IMG/VR virus record: IMGVR_UViG_3300021403_000052
Coordinates: 1-23,454 of that record
DNA length: 23,454 bases
Source: a virus
Strand: one strand, 5' to 3'
The notes under the pieces are model-generated. The model was given only the letters and a program-made list of their open reading frames with translations, was not told the DNA's origin and did not search any database. This document shows positions 8,154 through 14,903 of the stretch, in pieces. A program made the position numbers and the translations under genes. Position 1 is the first letter of the stretch. Every line of letters begins with the position of its first letter.

Positions 8154-8342
8154 TTAAACAATCCACCTAAACCCATGCGCCATAAGCCCCAATAGGCTAA
8201 AAAAACCTGTTCCCATCAAGCCTAACATCCATTTCTGAGTAGACTCAATGCGCTCAAGTGTTTTTTCAATCTCTATGTCTTTCTGCTTAATCAATTCTAT
8301 GTCCAGTTGTTCTCTGGTATATAACTCACTACTACCGTTCAT
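8154..8342 (-). CDS. Small single-span membrane protein, XhlA/holin-like
   Basis: This 62-aa protein has a charged helical N-terminal half with Glu/Lys/Ile heptads ('IELIKQKDIEIEKTLERIEST', about 15-35), then a tryptophan and one membrane span (about 40-55, 'LGLMGTGFFSLLGLMAHGF'). That layout is typical of XhlA-type and other small phage holin-associated proteins. It starts 2 nt after the upstream membrane-protein stop codon, so the two are probably co-translated. No endolysin lies beside it, so a lysis role is only a guess. Confidence 0.5.
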   Translation of the reverse strand: MNGSSELYTREQLDIELIKQKDIEIEKTLERIESTQKWMLGLMGTGFFSLLGLMAHGFRWIV

Positions 8343-8343
8343 T

Positions 8344-8742
8344 TTATTGCCTTTTTCCTGCTTCTAAAATTGGCATTCCGGCTTCTGTTGGAATGTATAT
8401 TACCTTGTCATTGGTATGTTGCAATGAATCAATCCACAAGTATCTTAAATACCCTTCATTGCCCTTGAGGCTTTCACCAATTATTTTGTTGGCCAGAGCC
8501 ACACCTTTTGCGCGTTCTACTTCTGCGGCAGCGAGCATAATAGCAGCATCTTTTTTGGCTTCTGCTTCCCGTACTACAATTTTCCGGTTCCACTCGGCAC
8601 GCTTTAATTCAGCTTCGCCTTTTAGTGCAGATGACCATAAATTGTACTTTGCATAACATCCGCCAATACAAAAACAAAACAATACTATTGCTATTACAAG
8701 CGCCAAAAACCCAATTATCATGTGTTTTAAATCATCGTCCAT
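8344..8742 (-). CDS. Membrane-anchored coiled-coil protein resembling the C-terminal part of SPFH/prohibitin
   Basis: The 132-aa product has one N-terminal membrane span (about 8-30, ending in a Cys-rich 'FCFCIGGC'). An Ala/Glu/Lys coiled coil follows (about 42-85, 'REAEAKKDAAIMLAAAEVERAKG'), then 'ANKIIGESLKGNEGYLRYLWIDSL' and 'VIYIPTEAGMPILEAGK'. The second half closely resembles the stalk and C-terminus of band-7/prohibitin proteins, but the globular SPFH domain is absent. Phage proteins of this kind are known, with unclear function. SD AAGGG precedes the ATG. It sits with the 62-aa membrane protein inside the tail-hub genes, suggesting an envelope role late in infection. Confidence 0.65.
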   Translation of the reverse strand: MDDDLKHMIIGFLALVIAIVLFCFCIGGCYAKYNLWSSALKGEAELKRAEWNRKIVVREAEAKKDAAIMLAAAEVERAKGVALANKIIGESLKGNEGYLRYLWIDSLQHTNDKVIYIPTEAGMPILEAGKRQ

Positions 8743-8790
8743 TTAAGACCCTTATATGTTGTTGAATTTCAACGAATCATATCATAACTT

Positions 8791-9495
8791 CTAAAAAGGC
8801 CACCATCCCTGGGACAAGTTCACAAACTGCCAATCGAAGGTCGCGTTGGTTGTAAAGAAAGACCTCTTTGTGATTGACACGTCTGCGGGACTTACAGACT
8901 TCAATTTTTTAACAATCTGCTTGAGCTTTTCAGCGCATGTATCTGGGAATGTCTGGCCGTACTCACAGCATATGTACTGTGCGAGAGCAAACCGTAAATA
9001 TTCTATGTAAAACAAATCATAAGTTAGCGATATGTCCTGAAACTCTGTAACATCAGACAGCGCAAACTTGCCCCAAATGTTTACTAGATAGTTTTGGTTA
9101 GGAACAAAGTATAAAAACAAGTTCGCCCCACCTAAGCATCGTTCATATCGATAACTAAATGGCAATGCCTGAAGATTGTCGACACGAGGTGTGCTGAAAT
9201 ATTCTTTTCGTGTTAACGAGTTCATTGAGAACCGTACGTCCCCAATATTAAAAGTCGTTGTGTCGGCTTCTGCCAAATTAGGAATAAAATACTCTTCTTG
9301 TCCCTGGACTGTCGTAATCTGAAAATTCTGGTAATAGGGTATGAGTTGTAAGTCTGAGAACTTTACATCCAAGAGCGCATTTAAGAGATACAGACCATCA
9401 TCCATCTGTGAGCCTGAAATGGTCTGTAAATCACGTGCGAGCACTTGCGAAAGGAAATATGCCCTAGTTATAAGTTGCCCTGCTAAATAGGCCAT
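8791..9495 (-). CDS. Tail connector/accessory protein (P22 gp4-like by position)
   Basis: The start is set at the ATG at 9495, behind a strong SD (GGGGAGGAAATATG), giving 234 aa; an upstream in-frame start at 9537 has no such site. The protein opens 'MAYLAGQLITRAYFLSQVLAR', has helices with 'DDGLYLLNALLDVKFSDLQLIPYY', then a beta-rich middle ('GQEEYFIPNLAEADTTTFNIG') and a C-terminus ending in aromatic 'QGWWPF'. I associate this with a common podovirus tail accessory family found beside gp10-like genes. P22 gp4 is shorter (166 aa) and has muramidase activity; I see no clear hydrolase motif here. Its position between coat and gp10-like supports a portal-to-tail adapter. Confidence 0.65.
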   Translation of the reverse strand: MAYLAGQLITRAYFLSQVLARDLQTISGSQMDDGLYLLNALLDVKFSDLQLIPYYQNFQITTVQGQEEYFIPNLAEADTTTFNIGDVRFSMNSLTRKEYFSTPRVDNLQALPFSYRYERCLGGANLFLYFVPNQNYLVNIWGKFALSDVTEFQDISLTYDLFYIEYLRFALAQYICCEYGQTFPDTCAEKLKQIVKKLKSVSPADVSITKRSFFTTNATFDWQFVNLSQGWWPF

Positions 9496-9511
9496 ATTTC
9501 CTCCCCTCAGC

Positions 9512-10303
9512 TTACACGAACCAGGTATAACCAGCAACGCTAATTGCTACAGCGTCACTACCGCTTGATACTTTGTAGTTGATTACAGGGGATGAAACAG
9601 TTGAAATCACTACAGATTGTGCAAGCAAATTGCTAAGCGTGGTTGTGTGCGCGGTGCCTGTGACAACAGGTGCTGTAATGATTACCTGATCGCCTATGCC
9701 ATTTCCTGACTGCATCCTCAATGTATCTGCGGCTGCATTTCCTGAGTAGTTTGTGAAAATGGAAACAGGTGTATTATTAACATTAGGCACAAGTGTAATC
9801 AGGTTTACGTTGGCATAAGTTGTAGATGCACCAGCGGTCACCGCAGTTGCCTGGAAGGCATCATAGGTAAATGATCGTAAAGTGGAGTTTCCTGCTGTCC
9901 AATAACCTTTGAGGAAATGCACACTTGCATCACTTGGTGCATAACCAATAAGCAAGAATGCACTATAGCCAAATGGCATTAGAGGCGCTGTAAGGGATGT
10001 TGAAATCACGGCACCTGTTGGATTAAATGTGACAGGATCCCACACAAGATAAACCGCATACATTGTACTAGCAGCAAATGTTCCCTGGTCAAGGCCATTC
10101 AAACCATTAACGGCTGCATTGATTACAATAGTGCTGCTTGTGCTAAGCTGAAAAGTACCAGTTGAATCCAAGCAGCTACCAGGAGCAATGTCCAACAATG
10201 TGTTAGGGGTCGTAGCATCATTGCTAATACCAAAGCCATTGATGTAATAGGGTTGGTATTGGCCATATTGTACGTAGGTTTGTGTATCGTAAGTTTCTGA
10301 CAT
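9512..10303 (-). CDS. Virion structural protein, probable head/tail fibre or decoration protein
   Basis: I choose the ATG at 10303 (SD AAGGA, six nt spacing), giving 263 aa, over an in-frame start at 10360 without an SD. The sequence is dominated by Ala, Thr, Ser, Val and Asn and is poor in Lys and Arg, as in beta-rich virion surface proteins. It contains 'YINGFGISNDATTPNTLLDI' (about 20-39), 'INAAVNGLNGLDQGTFAA' and 'LMPFGYSAFLLIGY', a pattern I recognise from phage fibre-like structural proteins. It lies just after coat and an inserted HNH gene, so a capsid decoration or head-fibre role is plausible. A weak 4-bp hairpin (10307-10318) surrounds its SD. Confidence 0.55.
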   Translation of the reverse strand: MSETYDTQTYVQYGQYQPYYINGFGISNDATTPNTLLDIAPGSCLDSTGTFQLSTSSTIVINAAVNGLNGLDQGTFAASTMYAVYLVWDPVTFNPTGAVISTSLTAPLMPFGYSAFLLIGYAPSDASVHFLKGYWTAGNSTLRSFTYDAFQATAVTAGASTTYANVNLITLVPNVNNTPVSIFTNYSGNAAADTLRMQSGNGIGDQVIITAPVVTGTAHTTTLSNLLAQSVVISTVSSPVINYKVSSGSDAVAISVAGYTWFV

Positions 10304-10369
10304 TGTAATATCCTTATTCAAATTGTCCTTATGGCTTACCACATATCCGCTATATGGCAAGTCGTTCAG

Positions 10370-10915
10370 TCATTTTCCTTCGTTTTGGTGGTGCTCCATA
10401 TGATGTTTTCTACATAACCACCTAACTTGTAGGGGCTTATAATAATCATCATGATGTGCCTCTATCTTCTTTTCCGTACCACAAACTTCACATGGCTCCT
10501 TTATCAATATTCCCTCAGATATGTTTTTCCATGTCAGTTTACGAACAGCATCTTTATATTTTTGTTCGGGAGTTTTAATTCTGGCTTTTCGCATGGCATA
10601 TTTACATGACCAGCAATAGCTTTCATTTTTAAACTTCTCTCCCTTTTCCATTTTGCATTTACTGCAATAGATGCTTCTTCCCATGCCTTTCGGATTTTCT
10701 GGCCTCCTTCCTAATTCAAGGCTCTTAGCCTGCCATCTTGCACGCTTACATTCATTACAATAACTATCTTTAATATTCTCTTTCTTATTGCCACAATTTG
10801 CGCAATCAGGCTTTGCTCTTTTTTTCCACATTTCGCGATTACATGCTAAGCAATAACCACTCTTGGGATTTTCCTTAACCTTCTTACATGTGTAGCAATA
10901 AATGCTTCTATTCAC
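10370..10915 (-). CDS. HNH endonuclease with three zinc-binding modules
   Basis: With the GTG start at 10915 (SD AAGGGG, five nt spacing) the product is 181 aa. An earlier GTG at 10942 lies inside an inverted repeat and lacks an SD. Three CxxC-x11/13-CxxC zinc modules come first (Cys 7/10/22/25, 38/41/53/56, 84/87/101/104). A basic linker and an HNH domain follow, with 'CEVCG', the catalytic-type 'IEAHHDDY' and a terminal 'CRKHHMEHH'. The enzyme should nick or cut DNA. Its free-standing position between coat and the next structural gene, with its own promoter-like inverted repeat, fits a homing endonuclease, although a packaging-associated HNH is possible. The triple zinc array probably gives DNA specificity. 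Confidence 0.85.
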   Translation of the reverse strand: MNRSIYCYTCKKVKENPKSGYCLACNREMWKKRAKPDCANCGNKKENIKDSYCNECKRARWQAKSLELGRRPENPKGMGRSIYCSKCKMEKGEKFKNESYCWSCKYAMRKARIKTPEQKYKDAVRKLTWKNISEGILIKEPCEVCGTEKKIEAHHDDYYKPLQVRWLCRKHHMEHHQNEGK

Positions 10916-10924
10916 TTGTGCCCC

Positions 10925-10958
10925 TTGTATTATATTAAACACTCATTATATAATACAA
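10925..10958 (-). promoter_or_regulatory. Inverted repeat with embedded promoter before HNH gene
   Basis: TTGTATTATAT (10925-10935 on the plus strand) and its exact complement (10948-10958) form an 11-bp inverted repeat with a 12-nt spacer. On the minus strand the same DNA reads TTGTAT-N18-TATAAT, a plausible sigma70 promoter, just before the HNH SD. It could give the HNH gene its own transcript, or act as an operator or RNA hairpin. Confidence 0.5.
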
Positions 10959-10982
10959 GTGGCTTTTAAGCCAGTATTAGAC

Positions 10983-12317
10983 TCATAAGGGAAAAATCAT
11001 TCTCATCGAATCTTCCGCTATAAGACTGCTACCCCATGTACAGTCCCTAACATACGATCTGTTGTCCTTACCAAATTGAACACCCCAATAATGTCTAAGG
11101 GACGCACCAGACTCTTTGTCTTTAAAGTAGACTGTTTCGAAAGGTGATTGGTTAGGCAAACGAGGCATTGCCAAGTAGAAACTGTTACCAGCGTCCATCC
11201 ATCCTGCTTGGTGAGAAGGAACCGGAGTTATAGTCATTCCCGCTTGGATAACGTTGTTGATGTTTTGGTTTTGATTTTGCGCGGATACTAAACCAATGCT
11301 GTTATTGATAGTCTGAATATTTATAACAATAGTTCCTGCAACTGAGTTTGCATTAGCTATCGCCCTAAATTGCACAGGCAGACGGGTTGGTTGATGACCA
11401 ATAAATGTCAAGAACCTCATATTAGGTTTGCCAGAAACGCCATCATTAAACTGGAACAAATCGCCAGCCAGTACAGCATTGGCGGCCGTTGAACCTGTCG
11501 GTTCAGTGACGGTTATTTGGGTTACGTTAACACCTGTAGGGTCGTTGGTTGAAACTACTGTCAGTACGTTGTTCGGTGCAGCAGCATTAGCTACAAAACC
11601 TGATATATGAATAGGCAGAAGGTTTGAAACACCCCACTTAACATCAAGACCGGCGTAAGAACCAAGCTCCCAAGCCTTAGAGATTTCGTTGTTTCGGTCT
11701 GGTGCGAATTGGTTCAATCCTGTTCCAACTATTGCAGGAACTAAGTCAATTGGTATAACTCCGCGCTTCATGTGCGTAGATGCGCCAAATGCGGTAAAAT
11801 TTGCCCAGGATTGCGCTAATTGCTGATAGGAATTTATGGGCGTGACTCCATCCCCATAGAACCTGAATGGTCCACTGTTGATTTGCGCTGTTCCAAATTC
11901 AGGACTATTCGGGTTATTTCCTACAACACCTGAAATGATGTTTTTCAGGATGTCTGACTCAATCCCGGCGCCAATTTCCTTGGCCGCTGCAATCCCAAAC
12001 CTGTCCATGTATTGCTCAACATTGAAAATAAACTGCTCATCTGTATAAGCAGCAGACACGTTTTTCGCTTGTGAGCAAATTAGGGATTGCAGTCGTTGCA
12101 CTGAAGGTTGTTCAGTGATGACTAGGCCATCGTATGATATATACCGTGGGGTACAATCGAATGTGATAACATCGCCCAAGTTACCAGGGCGTTCGTTGAA
12201 TTCTTCTAGTGATTTGTTGGCATTGGAGATTCCCCAATACTCGTTATCAAGCCAGGCTAGCTCTGATTTAATATAGAGCTGTACGTTTTGTAAAATATTG
12301 ACTGGTGTATTAGCCAT
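10983..12317 (-). CDS. Major capsid (coat) protein, P22 gp5-like
   Basis: The 444-aa protein is close to P22 coat (430 aa) and sits directly after scaffold as in P22. N-terminal features are 'MANTPVNILQNVQLYIKSELAWLDNEYWG' type helices. A central Asn/Thr/Val-rich insertion region (about 240-290) and a C-terminal 'GQFGKDNRSYVRDC...SMRMIFPL'-type ending follow, consistent with an HK97-fold shell protein carrying an inserted domain. SD AGAGGA lies upstream of the ATG at 12317. Coat monomers assemble on the scaffold product into procapsids around the portal. Confidence comes from synteny, length and overall family resemblance. Confidence 0.8.
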   Translation of the reverse strand: MANTPVNILQNVQLYIKSELAWLDNEYWGISNANKSLEEFNERPGNLGDVITFDCTPRYISYDGLVITEQPSVQRLQSLICSQAKNVSAAYTDEQFIFNVEQYMDRFGIAAAKEIGAGIESDILKNIISGVVGNNPNSPEFGTAQINSGPFRFYGDGVTPINSYQQLAQSWANFTAFGASTHMKRGVIPIDLVPAIVGTGLNQFAPDRNNEISKAWELGSYAGLDVKWGVSNLLPIHISGFVANAAAPNNVLTVVSTNDPTGVNVTQITVTEPTGSTAANAVLAGDLFQFNDGVSGKPNMRFLTFIGHQPTRLPVQFRAIANANSVAGTIVINIQTINNSIGLVSAQNQNQNINNVIQAGMTITPVPSHQAGWMDAGNSFYLAMPRLPNQSPFETVYFKDKESGASLRHYWGVQFGKDNRSYVRDCTWGSSLIAEDSMRMIFPL

Positions 12318-12372
12318 TGCAATTCCTCTCCATGTGAATTTACTTCACAAAGAGTGAACCGCATGGCTATGC

Positions 12373-13107
12373 CTATTTGAATTTCTTGACTAATAAACGC
12401 CTCAAGTCTTCCTGTGACATGTCATGCTGGCTCATCTCCTTGTTGCCAGATGTTGTCGAGGACTTAATTTGTGACATCGGATCTCGAGCACGAACCTCTT
12501 CATCTTTCGCTGTTTGGTTCGTCTTTATGGAATCACTTAAACTTTTCAATGCTTTCTGTGCTTGATATGGCTGGTTGTGCGCCATGTTTAACAACGACTC
12601 CATCTTGGAGGGGTTGTCTAGCACTTCTTTCATTATGTCCCCTGTGTTCTCCATTTGGTTTGCCATAGCAATAAAGGAGTGCATCCTAGGATCATTATAG
12701 TTTAAATTGTTAAGTTCCTGCTCTAAGCCAGGGTGTTGTTGTTCAGCAGCCTGCATCTTTTGAACAAATGTATTTACCATTTGGTCTTGTTGCAGCTTCT
12801 GTACATGCTGTTGTAAGGCAAGAGGTGCGCGCTCAGAAATCATGCGCTCAATATCAGCCTGGGACATTTGCGCCATCCCACCTAGTTGCTGTGGTGCTGG
12901 TGCTTGTTGTTCAGGCGCTTGTGGCGCTTGTTGCTGTAGTTCCATTAAAGCCTCTCTCTTCCCTCGTTCATATGCTTTTGCCTTTTCGCGATCCACGACC
13001 TTTTTTACAACGTCACTTGGAAACGATTTTTTCGGCTGTTCACCTTCAGGCTTAGCATCTGCAACAGGCTCTACATCCTGGATTACATCCTCTAAATCTT
13101 CTGTCAT
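12373..13107 (-). CDS. Capsid scaffolding protein (P22 gp8-like)
   Basis: The 244-aa protein lies directly before coat. It is highly charged and Gln-rich with no hydrophobic core: an acidic N-terminus ('MTEDLEDVIQDVEPVADA'), a Lys/Arg helix (about 28-52), a Pro/Gln/Ala linker (about 58-75) and helical Gln/Met-rich segments. A basic C-terminal helix ends 'RRLLVKKFK'. P22 scaffold (303 aa) binds coat through just such a basic C-terminal helix-turn-helix. The start at 13107 has SD GAGGA inside a small hairpin. A sigma70 promoter about 110 bp upstream should serve this gene and coat. Confidence 0.75.
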   Translation of the reverse strand: MTEDLEDVIQDVEPVADAKPEGEQPKKSFPSDVVKKVVDREKAKAYERGKREALMELQQQAPQAPEQQAPAPQQLGGMAQMSQADIERMISERAPLALQQHVQKLQQDQMVNTFVQKMQAAEQQHPGLEQELNNLNYNDPRMHSFIAMANQMENTGDIMKEVLDNPSKMESLLNMAHNQPYQAQKALKSLSDSIKTNQTAKDEEVRARDPMSQIKSSTTSGNKEMSQHDMSQEDLRRLLVKKFK

Positions 13108-13120
13108 AAATCCTCTTTAT
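13106..13120 (-). promoter_or_regulatory. SD-in-loop hairpin before scaffold gene
   Basis: On the minus strand ATAAA-GAGGA-TTTAT is a 5-bp A/U stem with the SD GAGGA as its loop. The stem includes the first two bases of the start codon, so folding would directly block initiation. The stem alone is weak. Confidence 0.45.
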
Positions 13121-13133
13121 CGACTTTTATAAG

Positions 13134-13165
13134 CGGTGTCACCGTGAAATCATCGTTACGTAACG
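13134..13165. promoter_or_regulatory. Palindromes in scaffold leader (possible operator)
   Basis: CGTTACGTAACG (13154-13165) is a perfect 12-bp palindrome. CGGTG-T-CACCG (13134-13144) is a second perfect inverted repeat. Both lie between the promoter at 13215-13243 and the scaffold ATG, so they may be protein-binding sites on DNA or structures in the leader RNA. Confidence 0.4.
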
Positions 13166-13214
13166 TGTAAAGAATCGGCCAGGTTCGCGTGTGGCGACGT
13201 GAGTTACTAACTTT

Positions 13215-13243
13215 ATTATACGCAATACTTTGTTTTACTACAA
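13215..13243 (-). promoter_or_regulatory. Sigma70 promoter for scaffold and coat
   Basis: On the minus strand TTGTAG (13243-13238), a 17-bp spacer and a perfect TATAAT (13220-13215) form a strong promoter within the late cluster. It lies in the only sizeable non-coding gap there (13108-13379), about 110 bp upstream of the scaffold start. It would raise scaffold and coat expression above that of upstream genes. The remainder of the gap holds no convincing gene. Confidence 0.75.
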
Positions 13244-13379
13244 GTTGATGATGATTGGCAGGAATTGCACCTACTATACCCAACGTATTTACTAATGTCC
13301 CTACCCAGGATTAAGTATGGCCTTATGCAAAGCCTTTTTGTTTGGATCCGCTTCACTGTCAGCAGCGCAATCATCATAA

Positions 13380-13466
13380 TTACTTCATACAATCTTTTTT
13401 CACCATCTTTTTAACAAGCTTCTTGTCTTCTTTCACATCAGGATGTTTCTTGGATTCTTTCTTCAT
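13380..13466 (-). CDS. 28-aa lysine-rich phage mini-protein
   Basis: This ORF of 28 residues has 12 lysines, starts 'MKKESKKHPDVKEDKKLVKK' and ends 'CMK'. A GGGAG SD lies ten nt upstream of the ATG. It overlaps the end of the previous gene by 29 nt. The 'HPD-ED--L-KKMVK' pattern is familiar from tiny basic proteins in other phages, which supports its being real. Function unknown. Confidence 0.55.
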   Translation of the reverse strand: MKKESKKHPDVKEDKKLVKKMVKKDCMK

Positions 13467-13626
13467 GATAATAACGCTCCCATTCAGTAGTAGCATAATA
13501 TAACTCTCTTGATATCTCTAAGGCCATTATGCGATAACTTTGCCAATTGGCTTTGGATTCAAGCTTTCCCAGGTCTTGTATGACTTCTCTTACTCTGTTT
13601 TTAAACCATTCATGTCTAGGCAGCAT
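13438..13626 (-). CDS. Small charged protein of unknown function
   Basis: I prefer the ATG at 13626, giving 62 aa. It overlaps the previous stop as TAATG and has an AAGGG SD; an in-frame ATG at 13644 would add six residues. The protein is helical and charged ('MLPRHEWFKNRVREVIQDLGKLES'), with aromatic residues in 'ELYYATTEWERYYHEER'. No recognised domain. It belongs to the chain of tiny late genes between portal and scaffold. Confidence 0.55.
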   Translation of the reverse strand: MLPRHEWFKNRVREVIQDLGKLESKANWQSYRIMALEISRELYYATTEWERYYHEERIQETS

Positions 13627-13769
13627 TACTTTTTCCCTTTGCATGAGTTCATCTCTTTCATTTTGCCATGGTGCTTTTTAGCTTCTTTCAAGTGGTGCTC
13701 TGCCTCTTTTACTTTTGCCATTGCCTCTTTTTTATGATGCATGTGCATTTTTTTATGGTCTTCTTTCAT
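13626..13769 (-). CDS. 47-aa His/Lys/Met-rich mini-protein
   Basis: The 47-residue product is extraordinarily rich in Lys, His, Met and Glu ('MKEDHKKMHMHHKKEAMAKV' at the N-terminus, 'KKHHGKMKEMNSCKGKK' at the end). It probably forms a single helix. The SD AAGGA is presented in the loop of a 6-bp hairpin just before the ATG. Clustered His and Met suggest possible metal or nucleic-acid binding, but this is only composition. Confidence 0.6.
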   Translation of the reverse strand: MKEDHKKMHMHHKKEAMAKVKEAEHHLKEAKKHHGKMKEMNSCKGKK

Positions 13770-13770
13770 T

Positions 13771-13788
13771 GTTATTTTCCTTAATAAC
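13771..13788 (-). promoter_or_regulatory. SD-in-loop hairpin before 47-aa His/Lys-rich gene
   Basis: On the minus strand GTTATT-AAGGAA-AATAAC is a perfect 6-bp stem with an AAGGAA hexaloop (ANGGAN). It is one base upstream of the ATG at 13769 and overlaps the stop codon of the 64-aa gene. Confidence 0.55.
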
Positions 13789-13975
13789 CTAATGGATCAA
13801 ATCCACCTTTGTTTCTTCGGACAATGTCCTTCCCTTTTTTCTCATAAAGTAGCTTTCCTTCTTTATCTCTCATCTTTAGTCTTTCTTCATGAAGTTCTTT
13901 ATAGGGATCGTTTGCCATTTCCTTTATTTTCTCTTTTGCATTAGAGAGTTTTTTTTCTATGGCTTCCAGGATCAT
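13781..13975 (-). CDS. Small basic helical protein
   Basis: The 64-aa product is mostly a charged helix ('MILEAIEKKLSNAKEKIKEM', then 'ELHEERLKMRDKEGKLLYEKK') with a basic 'RRNKGGFDPLGY' tail. The start overlaps the upstream stop as ATGA, so translation is likely coupled. No family recognised. Confidence 0.6.
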   Translation of the reverse strand: MILEAIEKKLSNAKEKIKEMANDPYKELHEERLKMRDKEGKLLYEKKGKDIVRRNKGGFDPLGY

Positions 13976-14115
13976 TTCATGCCCCTTTGTTCTTTGTACT
14001 GATTCTTGTATTTCTTGTCTTTAAGGTCTTTTTCAGCACGTTTTTCCGTACGTCCCTCATTGTTTTCGTTCTTTGTACTACGCTTGCACTTATCAGACAT
14101 TTTTTGGTAGGTCAT
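13972..14115 (-). CDS. 47-aa highly basic mini-protein
   Basis: I place the start at the ATG at 14115, which has a clear SD (AAGGAG, seven nt spacing). The longer in-frame ORF up to 14223 would overlap the neighbour and has no SD. The 47 residues are nearly all charged or polar (Lys, Arg, Glu, Asn), without a hydrophobic core, so the product is probably disordered or nucleic-acid bound. It ends with an ATGA overlap into the 64-aa gene. Confidence 0.55.
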   Translation of the reverse strand: MTYQKMSDKCKRSTKNENNEGRTEKRAEKDLKDKKYKNQYKEQRGMK

Positions 14116-14131
14116 TTTGCCGCTCCTTGGT

Positions 14132-14347
14132 TTATTGATTGCGATCCTTTCGCATCTTTGCTTTGTACTTAACATCTTCGGTTTGCTTAGTCTTTCCTCG
14201 TTTGCGCTCTTCAATGGCCTCACGTTTTCCTACGGTGAGCGGGTCAACCACTGGCATCTCTTTTCTTTTTATTGGCTTGCCGGAAGTGCCCCCTTCCTTC
14301 ATTGGCTTTTTGGCCTTTGGCTTTGGTTTCATTGACTCGTAGGCCAT
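14132..14347 (-). CDS. 71-aa Lys/Pro-rich basic protein
   Basis: The product begins 'MAYESMKPKPKAKKPMKEGG', continues with Lys/Arg-rich disorder-prone sequence and ends 'KAKMRKDRNQ'. The ATG at 14347 has a GGAG SD seven nt upstream. The first 104 nt overlap, in another frame, the 3' end of the 111-aa gene. The extreme basicity suggests DNA or RNA binding. No family recognised. Confidence 0.55.
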   Translation of the reverse strand: MAYESMKPKPKAKKPMKEGGTSGKPIKRKEMPVVDPLTVGKREAIEERKRGKTKQTEDVKYKAKMRKDRNQ

Positions 14348-14579
14348 TCCCTTTCTCCGTTAGATTGACAAGATACTTATTAATTTCTACTAAAAAATTG
14401 TGCATTATATCGTGCTGTTCTTCAAGCAATTTTATTCGGCCAGAAAGCTTTTGGTTTTCCAAGAAGGACTTGTTTGCATGGTGCTTTGCTTCACAGAGTT
14501 GGTTTGTTATAAACCAATAATCTTTATGCATTTGCCTTTGGTAGCGTTGCGCAAGATATGCTTTAATTCTTTTTATCAT
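14244..14579 (-). CDS. Coiled-coil small protein with basic tail
   Basis: The 111-aa product has a helical N-terminal part (about 1-75; 'SFLENQKLSGRIKLLEEQHD' looks coiled-coil) and a Lys/Arg/Gly-rich disordered tail (about 76-111). The start ATG overlaps the previous stop as ATGA. The tail region is also read in another frame by the 71-aa gene. The helical part has no known relatives that I can name. Confidence 0.55.
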   Translation of the reverse strand: MIKRIKAYLAQRYQRQMHKDYWFITNQLCEAKHHANKSFLENQKLSGRIKLLEEQHDIMHNFLVEINKYLVNLTEKGNGLRVNETKAKGQKANEGRGHFRQANKKKRDASG

Positions 14580-14719
14580 TTCTTTTTCTTCTTTCCGCGT
14601 CTTGCTTCCGAGTATGCAATTGCCACAGCCTGCTTTTGTGGCTTTCCAGCTGAAATTTCTGCCTTAATGTTGTTTTTAAACCCTGGGCTTCCAGGTTTTG
14701 CGCCTTTTGTTAGTGGCAT
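14576..14719 (-). CDS. 47-aa basic phage mini-protein with 'GKPQKQAVAIA' motif
   Basis: This 47-residue ORF reads 'MPLTKGAKPGSPGFKNNIKA', then 'EISAGKPQKQAVAIAYSEAR' and a poly-Lys end. The 'GKPQKQAVAIA' pattern is one I recognise from tiny proteins common in phage genomes, so the gene is very likely real despite its length. An AAGGAAG SD lies within the end of the upstream gene. Function unknown; the basic tail suggests nucleic-acid contact. Confidence 0.7.
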   Translation of the reverse strand: MPLTKGAKPGSPGFKNNIKAEISAGKPQKQAVAIAYSEARRGKKKKK

Positions 14720-14720
14720 T

Positions 14721-14903
14721 TTATTTCTTCCTTATTTTTCCAAGGGTTTCGGCAAGATTTGCACGTTTGCGCTCAAGGGGGTTCTTGCTGTGCGCGGCCT
14801 TAGCAAGCTTCTTGGCGGGTATTTTCTCTCCAATAGGCACATGTAACTCTTTATGTAAGGCGCCTTTTTTTATGTGCATCTTCTGTATGAATTTCTCGGC
14901 CAT
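14721..14903 (-). CDS. 60-aa basic phage mini-protein ('KKGALHKEL...AKAAHSKNP')
   Basis: The 60-aa protein has 'MHIKKGALHKELHVPIGEK' followed by 'IPAKKLAKAAHSKNPLERKR' and a basic C-terminus. This pattern recurs in small proteins of many tailed phages, usually near head genes. The ATG at 14903 has a GGAG SD seven nt upstream; the internal Met at residue 9 lacks one. It overlaps the upstream gene by 53 nt in another frame. Function unknown. Confidence 0.65.
   Translation of the reverse strand: MAEKFIQKMHIKKGALHKELHVPIGEKIPAKKLAKAAHSKNPLERKRANLAETLGKIRKK

Noticed and set aside
13215-13376. 53-aa Cys-containing frame starting ATGATG before the scaffold promoter
   Set aside because: No SD, and its end runs through the promoter -10; better explained as non-coding.
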